A DNA stretch of 64,000 nt from Crotalaria pallida (lineage: Eukaryota > Streptophyta > Magnoliopsida > Fabales > Fabaceae): positions 126,215,706 to 126,279,705 of the forward strand of contig CM075650.1 in assembly GCA_037953625.1 (NCBI GenBank), written 5' to 3'. Each line of letters opens with the position of its first letter. Within the stretch, counting starts at the first letter, position 1. The position numbers and the translations under genes were made by a program. Below, in pieces: positions 33,520 to 45,945 of the stretch. Below the pieces are notes generated by a model. The model worked only from the letters and a program-made list of their open reading frames with translations, made no database searches and had not been told where the DNA came from.

Positions 33520-36500
33520 TGTAACAGCCCGATTTTCGCTTCCGTAAACTTAACTGAATTTTTATTATTTTATTGAAAAAATGAGGCCATTTTTTTTAAA
33601 GAAAAACATGAGTTCTTTAACGTCTAACACCACCCTTTCGAAACTCCCCACTCCAAACATCATCGTTGAAAAATAGAACTGTTTTCATTTAAAAGAAAGA
33701 CAAGAGCCACAAGTACTGGAGTCACACTGCAAATGTTTCCAAAAGTAGGCCATCATTACAAAAGAAATTACAAACCAAAATAAAAAGTAGCTGATTACAT
33801 CTGTAGCACATCACTAGATAATCCTCGTCTGGAACTCAAATCCTAGACACACAACATTCTTTAGACACGGACAACAGGGAATCACTCTTCAGCGGAACTA
33901 GTATCCATTTCCATATCTTCACTCGAATCCGCCTCCGCTTCGTGATTGGAATCACTAGCATCCTCTTCCTCCATTGGTTGAGGAATCGCAGCCGCCAAGG
34001 GTGCAGGATCATCACCAAACTCGTGATAATCCCTCTGTCCACCATTCTGATAGTCACGGAGAGTGACTTGTCCCACGTGCACGTCCATGCTTGCTCCTCA
34101 TAGAATATGTCTCAGATCGTCGATCTTCAATCGAGTTTCACCGCGCCAGATCCAACCATCAGGAACCATTTCCCATGCTCCTCCCTGAAGAGGCCACATG
34201 TGGATTGCTACATGATATGCCATCTACCCGTTGCAATACCGGCGAATGCCAATACGACAACCAGGTAGGAGAGAGTTAGTGTGACATACACTAACAAGTT
34301 GACCGTAAGGTCTCAGGGTAGACTCGATAGAAAGAAGAACAGACAACCACGACACTTGACCAGTATACAAAATGAGACAAGATACCAAAAGCGTAGAGAA
34401 CACATGGATATACCAATTTGACAGCATAGGATAACAAAGCGGGTAACATAATAATCGAAATAAATAAACACATAAAATGAGTAAGCATAAACCACCAATC
34501 CAGAAACATGATTCTCAGAACAACATCAACTCATCAATATTCTCATCATCATTCAGTTATATCTTTATTCTTTGGTTATTAAGTTTTATCACATTTCAGC
34601 TCACTCAATGAGGTAGGGGAATCACCATCACTGAGGATAAACGCACTTTCTACATCTCCTCGGTCTCTATCCAAACCTAGTCGGAAGCCAACAGGAGTAC
34701 AGGACCTTTACCACGCGGGCATGACAGCTGTCTCAACACAAATCATATCAATAATATTAAGGCTCACTGTCCCAGACCAGGAGGATCTCGTCCTCAAATC
34801 ATATCAATAATATTAAGGCTCACTGTCCACGCAGTGGCAAACACAATGCCCCGTTCCAGTCCCTCTCACTGTTGTAGACTTGCATTCAAGGGGGTGACAG
34901 TATCATTTCTAGTTAGCTATGCGGTACTTGCCACGGCATTAGACCCAGTCCCCACCACGTTAGTGCGCCACTTGTGGGATTCGTCCCGCCTAGAAATGTA
35001 CTCGAGGCTTCTTGACTTTTCACCGTCCTTGTCCTCCCCTCATGCAATCTCCACCTGAGTATCCGCAGATACCCATAGTATCTTCCTCTCCACTACTTCA
35101 CACTCATATACCTTGCCGCATATTTTAATGTCTTTTAAAGGTCTTTTATCATCTTTAGTTAACCTAAGATCGGCTTGCCCTTAGTTCATCCCTTCGACAA
35201 GACCCGATCACTAAGGGTTACATCTTTCCCCATTTTCACATAATCAAACCATCACTTTCTCAAGCCACACGGCCACAATGCCATCACATCATTCTCAAAG
35301 ACAATCACATATCTCTTTTGCACAGTCATTCCATCACACATTCTCTAGCACAAAGCTCGGCTCTACGAGCGCAATGTCCTCATCCGGTACTTGTTACTCC
35401 ACCACATCATCTTGAATCTCAACACATATCTCTCTTTCAATTATCCTCATACTTTACTTTCACTTTCTCATAAACATCCATAACGGCATTCAGACTCATT
35501 TCGCGAAGAGTAACTTTTACAAAGAATGAGAAAGGAACTAACATAGGATAGGAATAAACATGCACTAATTCAAGAAACATAGAACAAAATATCGCGTAAA
35601 CTCATGTTACCACCATACGAGCAACCATGTTACGGGCTCACCACAATCTCACTCACCTCTTAATCCAGCAAGAGAAATACTTTGACCTTGGGGATCTCTA
35701 ACTTCTCCTTGAGAATAGTTCCCACCGTCCACTGAATAACCTCGAGGTAAATAAATACACATTTATCAAAAATCATTTCAATTAAAAATTACAACTTGAT
35801 CTCTTGGATAGGAAATCCTTTACTTTCTTTATTCTTTTCTTAAATTACATGGGTTTATCAAAACAACTTTCAATCTTTTCTCATAATTGAAATCCTTTGA
35901 AAATCATTTGAAAACTTCACATTAAAATAAATAAAACAAATGGTTTATGTGGCTGTATGGAAAAGTCCAGCCACTATTTCAAATTGAAAAACATTGAAAA
36001 ATCCATAATTTTCATTCTAACTATTTATAAAACACATAACACTTGAAATCTACCTTTTTCACAACTTAAAATCATTTTTAAAAGTGAAATACTTTGAAAT
36101 AAATTCTTGGACAGCAAAGGATAAAGAAATCAAACTATAAAAATACTTTTAGAAATAATCAAATAAATTCACTCATTTCCTTTAGTCAAAACCGAATTGA
36201 ACCAAGATCAAAACAACATAATTCAATTAAAGTTTTTCTTAAAACAGGTCATAAAACATAATCATTTCAAGGAGACAATTTCATGCAAAAAGAATCTAGC
36301 CTATACATCCTAACATAGGCCGAAACATCACTAGAGAAAAAACAAAACCTTTGATACATTTCTTTTTCATGCAAAAGCCTTTAAATTAGCCAACCAAGAA
36401 TCATGCACTTTAAAACATATGGTTTTAGAAAATACTACTCCTTTTTATTTCTCAAAACCGTGACCTACTTGTGTCACTTTAAACAAGATTTCATTTTTAT

Positions 36501-38015
36501 TTTCCCTTGCATGTGCCTTAAAAATCATGGAAATCAAAAAGAGAACTCATGCAAGAAAACTTATCATGAAAAACAACCATGAGCTTTGTTTTTAAAGCTT
36601 GACCGAAATGTACATCAACAAAATCAAGGAGAAAACTTAAATCTTTAACTTTGAAATACACATAAACTTAAATCCAAGCGAAATCATTTCCAAAAAGTTG
36701 TTTTCCTTTTGTGTCTCCTCAAAACCGTGACATGCATGTCAAGAAACAAAGCTTTTGAGTTCAAAAATCACAAATCAAACTTCAAGATCAAATGTATTGA
36801 AAATCGAGGCAAGAAAACAAGTCTTTTTCAAGATCAAAGCAATAGATCAAAGACTCTTGAAATAAAAATCAAAGATCAAAGCTTTAGAAAAATCAAAGTT
36901 GAAATCTAAGCATGAAAAATATGTAGATCAACTTTATCAAGCATCAAACTAACATGCATGGATTCAAAATGAAATAAAAATCATCACAACCTAATTTTCT
37001 AAGCATGACCGAATGATAATGTCCATGGGTTAGGGTTCTACAAGTTTATGATGCTCTTGGAAACTCAAGATCAAGGCTTTACAAGTACTTACAAACATAC
37101 ATCTTCAAAGAATTTAGACATGCATCAACAAAGAACTTTACAAGACTTTGGAAAATTGAAAACTACCACTAATACCCTATGATCTTCGAAAATGCTAAAG
37201 AAAAAGAAAGGATCTTCAACCTTCTTCACTTAGTCTTCAAGAATCCTAAGGCTTTGGGTTTGATCTTCTTCCTCCTCTCTTCTCCAAGCTCACGGGTTCT
37301 CTCTCTCTCTAAATCTCTCTATGAGTTTGTTGAGACTCTTAGAAATTGTGTGTTGGTTTGGAAGTGAAATGAGAAGCAAATGGGTTGGGAGTGCTACGGT
37401 TTGGGGTATAAGAAAACCACAAGGTTTTTCCCTTCTTACCCTTAAAGAAACTCGGCCAAGTGTGTTGAATGAACGGTAAAATTGGCATCATCAAGGCTTG
37501 CATGGCTCAAGCCAAGCCATTGGACAAATGGAGTAGGATTAGGCTTAAGCTTACTTCCTATTGGTTGGTCAAACTCTTAATCAAGCTTATCACTAAACTA
37601 AACCTAGGTGCATTAGTCCACTAGCCTAGGGTGCAAGGAAGTCAAAAATGGCATCATGCATGCACCACCCATACACACCACACGGCCGACACATATGCAC
37701 ACACATGCACCTTATTTCATTTTTATTTTCTTTTTCATAAATTCATCATTTTCCATAAAATACCAAAGTATTAAATACTTAAAGAATTCAATCCAAAAAA
37801 ATTCAATTCAAAACTCAATCCAAAAATTCAATTTAAATCTCATAAGGTTTTTCTCAAAACAAAATCATTTTCTTAAAAACTCTTTGTCACTTGAAATCAC
37901 AAAAGGAATTTGATTTAAGAAATATCTTTGGAAATCACACCTTTTAAAATACTTTATCCAAATAATCTTTTTAGGGTTTTAAAACAAATTCGAGGCATTC
38001 AGACGGGGTTTTACA
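33520..38015 (-). repeat. 5' LTR of element B (4,496 bp)
   Basis: TGTAACAGCC...GGTTTTACA. Homologous to 5359-5508 plus 14060-18413 with scattered substitutions. It carries an extra duplicated 32 bp segment (copies near 34739-34771 and 34795-34826). The end TTTTACA differs from TGTTACA in the 3' LTR. Followed by the target duplication CTTCT. Non-coding apart from the broken acidic frame. Confidence 0.92.
33882..34223 (-). pseudogene. Broken copy of the acidic LTR ORF in the 5' LTR of B
   Basis: Aligns with 14296-14637. CGA in the other copy is TGA here (about 34101), leaving 68 codons from MDVHVGQVTLRDY to SSAEE. Acidic tail conserved. The change is consistent with a C to T transition at a CpG. 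Confidence 0.5.
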
Positions 38016-38020
38016 CTTCT

Positions 38021-38646
38021 TTTCCTACTTTTCTCTGAACATCACGATCATATTTTTCGAATAACTCTAAGAACTCTTGTTGGCCTTTAGACTTCAAAAA
38101 GACAACTTCATTATCATAGTGCTTTGATTGTAGAATCTGTGTTTTTGAGAACACGTTAAACTTGTTGTAATCACTCTCAACTATTTGTACTGAACCGTAG
38201 TGGTTAGGGATAGAATCCCTTAGTTGAACATTGAGGCGTTCGTAGGGTGAGGAACCCTGCTGTGTGATATTGAGACCCCTAGCGAACGGAGGTTCCTAAT
38301 AGTGTGCGGGGGGTGCTCTCGGTTGTAATTGGGTGCGGCTCAATTGCTGGTTATAGAACTCTCAAGCGGGTCGCTTGGGGACTGGGCTAGGCCTTTCGAC
38401 GGGAAGGGTGAACCAGTATAAAAATTCCTGGTGCAAGCTTTTCTATCCCTATCTCTTTTATTTTCCGCACTTTCATTTATTTACGTTTCCGCGCTCCTCT
38501 TATTTTTCTATAAATCGATTTCGCTCTCCTTCTCAAACGCCTAATCTCTCCAACGCAAAACAATTTTTTAATTTGTAAGGGATTTTGCAATAAATTAATA
38601 AAACTCGATTCACCCCCCTCTCGAGAGTTTGAGGCCAAACCCAACA
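38021..38646 (+). mobile_element. Plus-strand Sirevirus-type LTR, unit 2 (right part)
   Basis: Continuation of 4691-5358 after element B, ending in GAGGCCAAACCCAACA. It faces the minus-strand LTR that starts at 39418 and is its inverted repeat. Inserted in the 3' LTR of T, whose remainder starts at 38647. Confidence 0.85.
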
Positions 38647-39417
38647 ATAGAATACACAATAGAGAAAGGTAGAAATTCTTCTAATCATTGCCTTCATTCT
38701 CTCTCATCACCTTTTCCTTTTTATTCTTCTGCCAGCCCCACTCAAATCCCCCCATCTGTGTACTTGGTATCTTCACACGCACATTCTTGCATTTCTCACT
38801 GGCTCTATGAGCTTCTGCCACGTGTCTCTGATTGTTAACAGAATTCTCACTCACTTTTGTGTGGGAATCTCCACTAACTAATTGCCCATTTTGCCCTTCC
38901 ATGCCAATCATGTATGTTACAATACTTCCCCATTAAAATTAACCTTGTCCACAAGGTTAAAGTCAGGATAAGCTAACTGCATGTCCTGAAGATCTTCCCA
39001 AGTAGCTTCAGATGGTTCCTGATTCTCCCATTGAATGAGCAGTTGATGAATCTTGAATGAGCCTCTAATGATTTCTCTCTTATTGAGAACTTTAGCAGGC
39101 ACTAATAGAGGGCCCTCTTCAGATGTAGTTAGAGGTAGAGGTACATAGGTAGTATGATCATTCCCTCTGCAAGCTTTTAATTGTGAAATGTGAGAAACAG
39201 GATGAATCTTAGCATCAAATGGTAAAAGCAGTTTGTAAGCTACCATGCCAATCTTATCTACTATTGGAATTGGTCCAAAATACCTCATTCTTAGCTTCTG
39301 ATTCTTTCTTAGCTGTACAGAGTGCTTCCTGTAAGGCTACAGTTTGACTAGGACAAGATCACCAATCCTGAACTCCTTATGTATCCTCTTCATATCAGCA
39401 TATTTCTTCATTATGTC
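38647..39417 (-). pseudogene. Element T integrase C-terminus with chromodomain, polypurine tract and 3' LTR piece (unit 2)
   Basis: 771 bp, the same length as the unit 3 copy (58687-59457). 39288-38917 codes MRYFGPIPIVDKIG...HPVSHISQLKACRG and ends in a chromodomain (LLIQWENQEPSEATWEDL, then VDKVNFNGE), the typical end of chromovirus integrase that targets heterochromatin. Upstream, VLVKL is followed by a TAG where the family has Gln, shared with unit 3. After the stop, GGGGAAGTATT is T's polypurine tract and TGTAACATAC (minus, at 38921) starts its 3' LTR. Only 275 bp of that LTR remain before the plus-strand LTR. Confidence 0.85.
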
Positions 39418-41176
39418 TGTTGGGTTTGGCCTCAAAATCTTGAGGGGGGGGGGGGGTGAATCGAGTTTTATTAATTTATTGAAAAATCCCTTACAAATTA
39501 AAAATTGTTTTGCATTGGAGAGATTAAACGTTTGAGAAGGAGAGCGAAAACGATTGATTGAAGAATAAGAGTAGCGCGAAAACGTAAATAAATGAATGCG
39601 AAAATTAAAAGAGATAGGGATAGAAAAGCTTGCACCGGAAATTTTATACTGGTTCAACCTTCCCGTCGAAAGGCCTAGTTCAGTCCCCAAGCGACCCGCT
39701 TGAGAGTTCTATAACCAGCAATTGAGTCGCACCCAATTACAACCAAGAGCACCCCGCACACTACTAGGAACCTCCGTTTGCTAGGGGCCTCAACAACACA
39801 CAACAAGGTTCCTCACCCTACGAACGCCTCAACGTTCAACTATGGGATTCTCTCCCTAACCATTAAGGTTGAGTACAATTGAATGTGAGTGATTACAACA
39901 AGTTTCACGTGTTCTCCAAACACAGATACAACAATTCAATACTCTACGATAATGAAGTTGTCTTTTGAAGCCTAAAGGCCAACAAGAGTTCTTAGAGTTC
40001 TTCAAAAAGTATGAACGTGATTTTCAGAGAGAAGAGAAGGAGAAGAAGAAAAACGTATATGATCAGATGAAAGAGTGAATGACAAAAATCTATTTCAAAT
40101 GTTGGAGTGATTTAAATTTAAAGAATAAAACTTTTATAAATCAAAAAGATTTAAACCAACCAATTAAAATCAATTTTAAATCAAAATAGAATAAAATATG
40201 ATTTTGTAATAAGTTTTAAAATCAAAAACAAATCAAATTGATTTAAGAAATAAAAAAAAGATTTGATTCTTAAAACAAATAAGGAAATAATTCAAACTTC
40301 AAATCAATTTCGAATTTTTGAAAATAAATAAGAATCATTTATATAAAAACAAATATGGAAATAAATCAAAACGATTCTGACACGTTTTTCAATAAAAGTT
40401 GAAGTAATCGATTACTTTATGAAGGTAATCGATTATCCCTTCAAAAATAGAAACTTTTAAGTTCTTTTGAAAAACTAGTAATCAATTAGAACAATAATAT
40501 TTAATCGATTACATCACCCCTGTTCATTATATGATGCAACTCATATAATCGATTATCACTCATCAAATAATCGATTACTGAGCCTCTGATATTTGTATGA
40601 TGCAAGGTCATGTAATCGATTACTACAAGACATGTAATCGATTACTTTGTCTCAGGAAAATATATGATGCAACAATTTTAATCGATTATTTGATCAAGGT
40701 AATCGATTACTCTCATTCATAAAGTAATGGATTAGCAAAGTTCACTTAATCGATTACAAGCTCTCTGATTTTTCTATGATGCAACAAAGTTAACCGATTA
40801 CTTTGGCAGTTAATCGATTACTCCTTCTCGCATAACATAAAAATATCCAGAGTTTTGTTTCATCAAGTATTTCCACAGCTACTAAGATAGAAAAACAGAT
40901 TTTCATGAAAACACTTTTTTCTTCTACTTTTTAATTGAAAAACTCATTGGCCTTTTTAACTCATTAAGAACAGCAACTTCATTACCTTACAAATATGTCC
41001 TAAGGGAAAAGCTTCAAGACTTATATCTTTGCTTGAATCTTCAACTTGAACTTGAAGGAACTTGTGAGCTTGAATCTTGAGATTGTTTGTTATCATCAAA
41101 ACATTAGCTTGAATATAGCTTGAAGTCCATGAGAGAGTTTGAAGTATGTCTTCCAACACTAGCTTGACTTCCAACA
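39418..41176 (-). mobile_element. Complete solo Sirevirus-type LTR, minus strand, unit 2 (1,759 bp)
   Basis: Plus-strand ends TGTTGGGTTTGG and GACTTCCAACA, flanked by ATGTC on both sides (39413-39417 and 41177-41181). No internal region, hence a solo LTR from LTR-LTR recombination. In the minus sense it starts TGTTGGAAGTCAAGC, as element C does, but ends differently, so it is a sister family. It splits T's integrase. Includes a 13-base G run near 39443 and a TATATAAA box (about 40338-40345, minus). Confidence 0.93.
40406..40821. repeat. Paired AATCGATTA palindrome array, solo LTR unit 2
   Basis: Seven pairs of AATCGATTA (some with one mismatch). Distances between equivalent bases are 21, 23, 22, 22, 21, 22 and 20 bp. 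Spacers contain ATGATGCAAC. Confidence 0.9.
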
Positions 41177-41181
41177 ATGTC

Positions 41182-44100
41182 TTGAGCTTTACATAAAGTG
41201 ACATTAAGTTTTTCCAAAACTTTATCTCTTCGCAGTAGCATATCTTGAATAGGTGGAGGATTACTGTTGTGCAAGCAGTATTTTGTGAGATTGGGAGGGT
41301 CAATACCATAAACTACCTTGAATGGAGTAGTTTGTAGTCTAGTGTGAAAGGAAGTATTGTATCAAAATTCTGCCCATGGAAGAAATTTGGTCCAACTCTT
41401 AGGATTGTCAAAGGTGAAGCATCTCAAATACATTTCCAAACACTTGTTCAAAGCCTCTGATTGTCCATCTGTTTGTGGATGGTAACCAGTGCTAAATTGT
41501 AGGGTTGTGCCACTATTCTTGAACAACTATTTCCAGAATTGGCTAGTGAATATTTTATCCATATCTGATACAATTGTTTTATGGAAACCATGTAGCTTAA
41601 CCACTGTGTTGATGAACAGATTCGCCACTTGATTGCTTGTGAAATCAGCTATGAGTACAGCAAAATGAGCATACGTAGAGAGTCTATCAATCACCACTAA
41701 GATTGCTATGAAAACATTAGATGGTTGAAGTCCAACAATGAAATCCATAGCTATATCCTCCCATATTTGATCAGGAATAGTAAGGGGTTGAAGTAAACCT
41801 GCAAGCAGTGTTGCAGCTGACTTTATTATATGTCTGTTTGCATTTTAGGCCAGAAAAAATTGGCAGATACTCTGGCCGTTGTCCTAGCAATTCTAGAATG
41901 ACCTCCCAGGGGTGATGAATGCAATTCTGTCACAGTAGAGTAATCTATCCTACCAAGAGTAGTGTGACTGAGGAAGATTTTCCTCTTTGCACTGTTGAAT
42001 CAGTTGTTGGATTTCATTATCTACAGTTTGTGCCTTTCTGATAATCTGAATGAGATCATCTTTTGGTTGAGACCAGGCCATAAAGAAGGATCTAGAGAGT
42101 GCATCAACAGCTAGATTTTCCACACCAGGTTTATATTCAATGCTGAAATCATACCCTAAGAACTTATGCAACCATGTTTGTTGTTCAAGAGTTTATAGGG
42201 TTTGATCTGTTAAACTTCTCAGGCTTTTCTAGTAAGTTCTTAAAATAAACTTATGACCTAGTAAATAATGTATGAATTTGGCTATGGCTTTAGTAATAGC
42301 ATAGAATTCCCTAGTATATGCCTACTGTCTTTGGATTCTAGGACACAGTTTCTCAAAGAAATAAGCAATGGGATGTTTTGACTGACTTAGAACTGCTCCC
42401 ACACCTGAGCCAGAAGCATCAGTTTCTAAGACAAATGGCTTTGTGAAATCAAGTAAGGAGGCCAGCACTGGTGCAGTAGTAACTGCTGTCTTCAAATCCT
42501 GAAAAGCCTTTGTTGCAGATTCATTCCACAATAAATTATTTTTCTTCAATAACTCGGTCAGAGAATTAGCTATTGTAGCATAGCCTTTAATGGACCACCT
42601 GTAATAGCCAGTGAGTCCCAAGAATCCTCTAAGCTGTTTTATATTTGTAGGGATTGGCCATTGTAAAACAGCATTGACCTTATAGGTATCCATTGAAACT
42701 CCTTTGCCTGATACAGTGTGTGGTAGACCGACCCTCGGTCTACCCTTAGCATACTCAGCCGACCAGATTATCCTATCTATTATGTCATGTCTGCCCAGGC
42801 CGAGCGCTTGTCCTAGGACCCATCCTGGCACCTCAGGACCGACCACTTGGGGCTTACCCCCCAAGGAGTCCGAGCTAGGGGCGCGTGAGCCTAACTTGCC
42901 AACAGGGATAAGATTCTCTACTACAGGATAAGGATGAATGACTCATCTTACATCCTAAATGGGACACGTCAGCTGCCTTGCTGGCCCTCCGTACAGGCCC
43001 ACAAGGTACAATGCCACCCCTATAAATAGCTGTCTCCAGCAAGGGGCTCTGGTACGTTCTCTCTCTCCCTAATTGCACATCCGCACACACTGTGATTAGG
43101 GAAACCCTAGCTGTCCCAACTGGACCTCTAGCACACCTAAACAATCATACACTAACCTCAGTCCATCCACTAGTTCTTGGGTCTCTCTATACCTTTGAGC
43201 TAGGGGTGCATCTGAAACACCGTGTCCTAGACACGACACAGTGTTTCCCAGATAGTCAATCTGTTGCATCCCAAATGAGCACTTGGACATTCTATCATAT
43301 AGTTCATGTTTCTGTAGTATATGTAGTACATTTTCCAGATGAGTTAAATGAGCAGTCCATGATGGACTATAAATCAATATGTCATCAGAAAATACTAATA
43401 CTGATTTCCTCAACAATCCTTGGAAAATGTCATTCATTAAACACTGGAAGGTGGTTGGTGCATTAGTCAAGCCAAATGGCATCACAAGCCATTCATAATG
43501 TACCCTGACCTCAAATCTAATTTTGAGAAGTATTTAGCACCAAATAACTCATCTAATAATTCATCCACAGTTGGGATTGGGAATTTATCCTTGACTGTGA
43601 TGGCATTCAGGGCTCTATAATCTGTGCAGAATCTCCAGGTTCCATCTTTCTTCCTGACCAAAATGATTGGTGTGGAAAAAGGGCTTGATCTAGGAGTAAT
43701 TATCCCCTCCTCCAACACTTGTTGTATCATCACTTCTATTTGTTGTTTTTGACTATGAGGATATCTATAGGGTTTCACCTTTACAGCTGAATTACAAGGG
43801 ATAATGGGAATCTGATGATCCTGAGACCCGATTGGGAGTAGACCATTAGGTTTGGAAAACACCTTCTTGTAATTCTATAGCAATAAGGCAATCTCAGGCT
43901 CTACTGTGTCAGGAATGTCATGCCATATGTCCAGTGGTGAGGTTTGAGGCACAACCTGTAAGGTGAATAGCTCAGTAATAGCATCAATATGCCGCAACCT
44001 CTTCAACTGATGGAATTAAGCTTGAGTTTCCAAGTTAGAGGGATCACCATTTATAGTAACCAGCTTTTTGTCTCTATAGAACTTGATTTGCAGTGAGCTA

Positions 44101-45012
44101 TAATCAGCTATATGAGGCCCTAAGGTAGCTAACCAAGCAACTCCCAAAACTAGATCAGCTCCAGAGACTGGTAGCAAATACACAGGCAGTTTCAGTGTTT
44201 GACCATGCACCAAAACTTGAATTTCCCTCACCAATCATTCAGTGCTTAATGCATTTCCATTACCAACAAGGACTTGAAACTGAGATGCAGGCTCAATTAA
44301 ACAGTGAGCTATTCTGGATTGTATAAATTTGTCACTACTCCCACTGCCTAAAAGAATAAGGACATTCATTCCATTAATGGTACCTGTAAATCTCATAGTA
44401 CCAATTCCAGAGGCTCCTTTCAACACATTGAAGGATAAATGGTGTATCAACTCTTCATTAGCAGACTCAGGTACAGGTTCTATGTCTTGGTTAGGATCAG
44501 GCTCTATAGGTGGGTATCATCATAATTGATTTGCAGAAGCATGTATTGTCTGTTTGGGCATCTATGAGTGGCTGAAAACTTCTCATCACAAGTAAAACAG
44601 AGGCCTCTATCTCTCTCTCTCTCTCCTAGATTGTATTTCTGCAGGTGACATTTTCTTGATATTCTGGTTTTAGAAATTTTGGGGTGTAGGTCTATGGTTT
44701 GGTGTTTGTAGGATAGGTTGTTGTGGAGGGTTTGCGAAGGATTGGTTAATATTGTAGGTTTGGTTATGTCTGGGAGTGTTGTAAGTGTATGTTTTTGGTT
44801 TGTGTGTGTATTTCTCCTTATAAAATATAGTAAGTGAAACAACTTTCAAAATATAATTATGTGCTTGAGCAATTACTTCTCTTTTAATGTCAGTTTTGAG
44901 TCCACTAATGAAGCAATCTAACAATGCCTCAGCACTAACACCATATATTCTATTAGCCAAAGTAGTAAACTCAGTGTAGTACTCATTAACAGTAGCAGTT
45001 TGATTTAGTATA
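41182..45012 (-). pseudogene. Element T gag-pol remnant, unit 2
   Basis: Same order and same main lesions as unit 1: the RT deletion after RSGY, RTYQKSL in RNase H, the stop after the gag remnant and the stop before MVREIQ in the protease region. Here the RT keeps the segment lost in unit 1 (TDYRALNAITVKDKFPIPT, DLRSGY; 43482-43862). The frame is also split by a 520 bp solo LTR (42719-43238). Extra stops compared with unit 1 include CAG to TAG in RNase H (about 42231), CAG to TAG in integrase (about 41528) and CAA to TAA near 44017. Protease LLGSGSSDKF has lost its catalytic Asp (DSG to GSG). Non-functional. Confidence 0.88.
42719..43238 (+). mobile_element. 520 bp solo LTR or short non-autonomous element in T RNase H/RT
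   Basis: TGTGGTAGACC...CACGACA, flanked by CAGTG (42714-42718 and 43239-43243), absent from unit 1 at the same position. GC content is higher than in its surroundings. It has a TATAAATA box at 43021-43028 followed by a CT-rich stretch, giving the plus orientation. A perfect 9 bp stem with a 3-base loop lies near its start (42723-42743). No primer site or second LTR, so most likely a solo LTR. It inserted after the array duplication. Confidence 0.85.
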
Positions 45013-45945
45013 AGAGTAATCGATTACCTGGATCAGTAATCGATTATAAATGTTGCATCATACATTTTCCTGAGACAAAGTAATCGATTACATGTCTTGT
45101 AGCAATCGATTACATGATGTTGCATCATTTGCAAAACAGAGGCTCAGTAATTGATTATTAGATTAGTGGTAATCGATTATATGAGTTGCATTATATAATT
45201 AACAAGGGTGAAGTAATCGATTAAATATTCTTGTTCTAATCGATTACTAGTTTTTCAAAAGAATTTAAAAGTTTCTATTTTTGAAGGGATAATTGATTAC
45301 CTTCCTGAAGTAATCGATTACCTCAAGTTTTATTGAGAAACGTGTCAAAATCACTTTGATTTATTTCCAGATTTGTTTTTATATAAATGATTCTGATTTA
45401 TTTTCAAAAATTCGAAATTGATTTTAAGTTTGAATTATTTCCTTATTCGTTTTACGAATCAAATCTTTATTTTATTTCTTAAATCATTTTGATTTATTTT
45501 TGATTTTAAAACTTATTACAAAATCATATTTTATTTTACTTTGATTTAAAATTGATTTTAATTTGCTGGTTTAAATATTTTTGATTCATAAAAGTTTTAT
45601 TCTTTTAAATATCACTCCAACATTCTATTTTCAAAAAAAAAAAGGATCGCTCTGACATTTTTCTGAATTCACGTTAATTCTTCTTTTCCTACTTTTCTCT
45701 GAACATCACGATCATATTTTTCGAAGAACTCTAAGAACTCTTGTTGGCCTTTAGACTTCAAAAAGACAACTTCATTATCATAGTACTTTGATTGTAGAAT
45801 CTGTGTTTTTGAGAACACGTTAAACTTGTTGTAATCACTCTCAACTATTTTTACTGAACCGTAGTGGTTAAGGAGAGAATCCCTTAGTTGAACGTTGAGG
45901 CGTTCGTAGGGTGAGGAACCCTGCTGTGTGATATTGAGGCCCCTA
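45013..45945 (+). mobile_element. 5'-truncated plus-strand LTR, unit 3 (left part)
   Basis: Same truncation point as at 4691, directly after T gag sequence. Palindrome pairs lie at 45016-45321 and a TATATAAA box near 45380. Interrupted by element H after CCCTA (45941-45945); continues at 58318. Confidence 0.85.

Larger units (their letters stand above)
5359..38015 (-). mobile_element. Element B: Tekay/Del-like chromovirus with 4.5 kb LTRs, interrupted by two other elements
   Basis: Full-length Ty3/gypsy element on the minus strand, bounded by the duplication CTTCT (5354-5358 and 38016-38020). Its 3' LTR is 5359-5508 plus 14060-18413 (4,504 bp without the insertion); its 5' LTR is 33520-38015 (4,496 bp). 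The internal part starts with an initiator-Met primer site (33504-33515) and contains gag-pol with a chromodomain (28762-33384). Two younger elements lie within: the LARD-like element in the 3' LTR, and element C at the polypurine tract/3' LTR boundary. With these removed the element is about 13.7 kb. The polyprotein has five in-frame stops (two adjacent), so the copy is not autonomous. Confidence 0.93.

Noticed and set aside
42719..43238. Cassandra-type TRIM carrying 5S rRNA
   Set aside because: I looked for 5S internal-promoter-like sequence and a second LTR and found neither; a solo LTR is the simpler reading.
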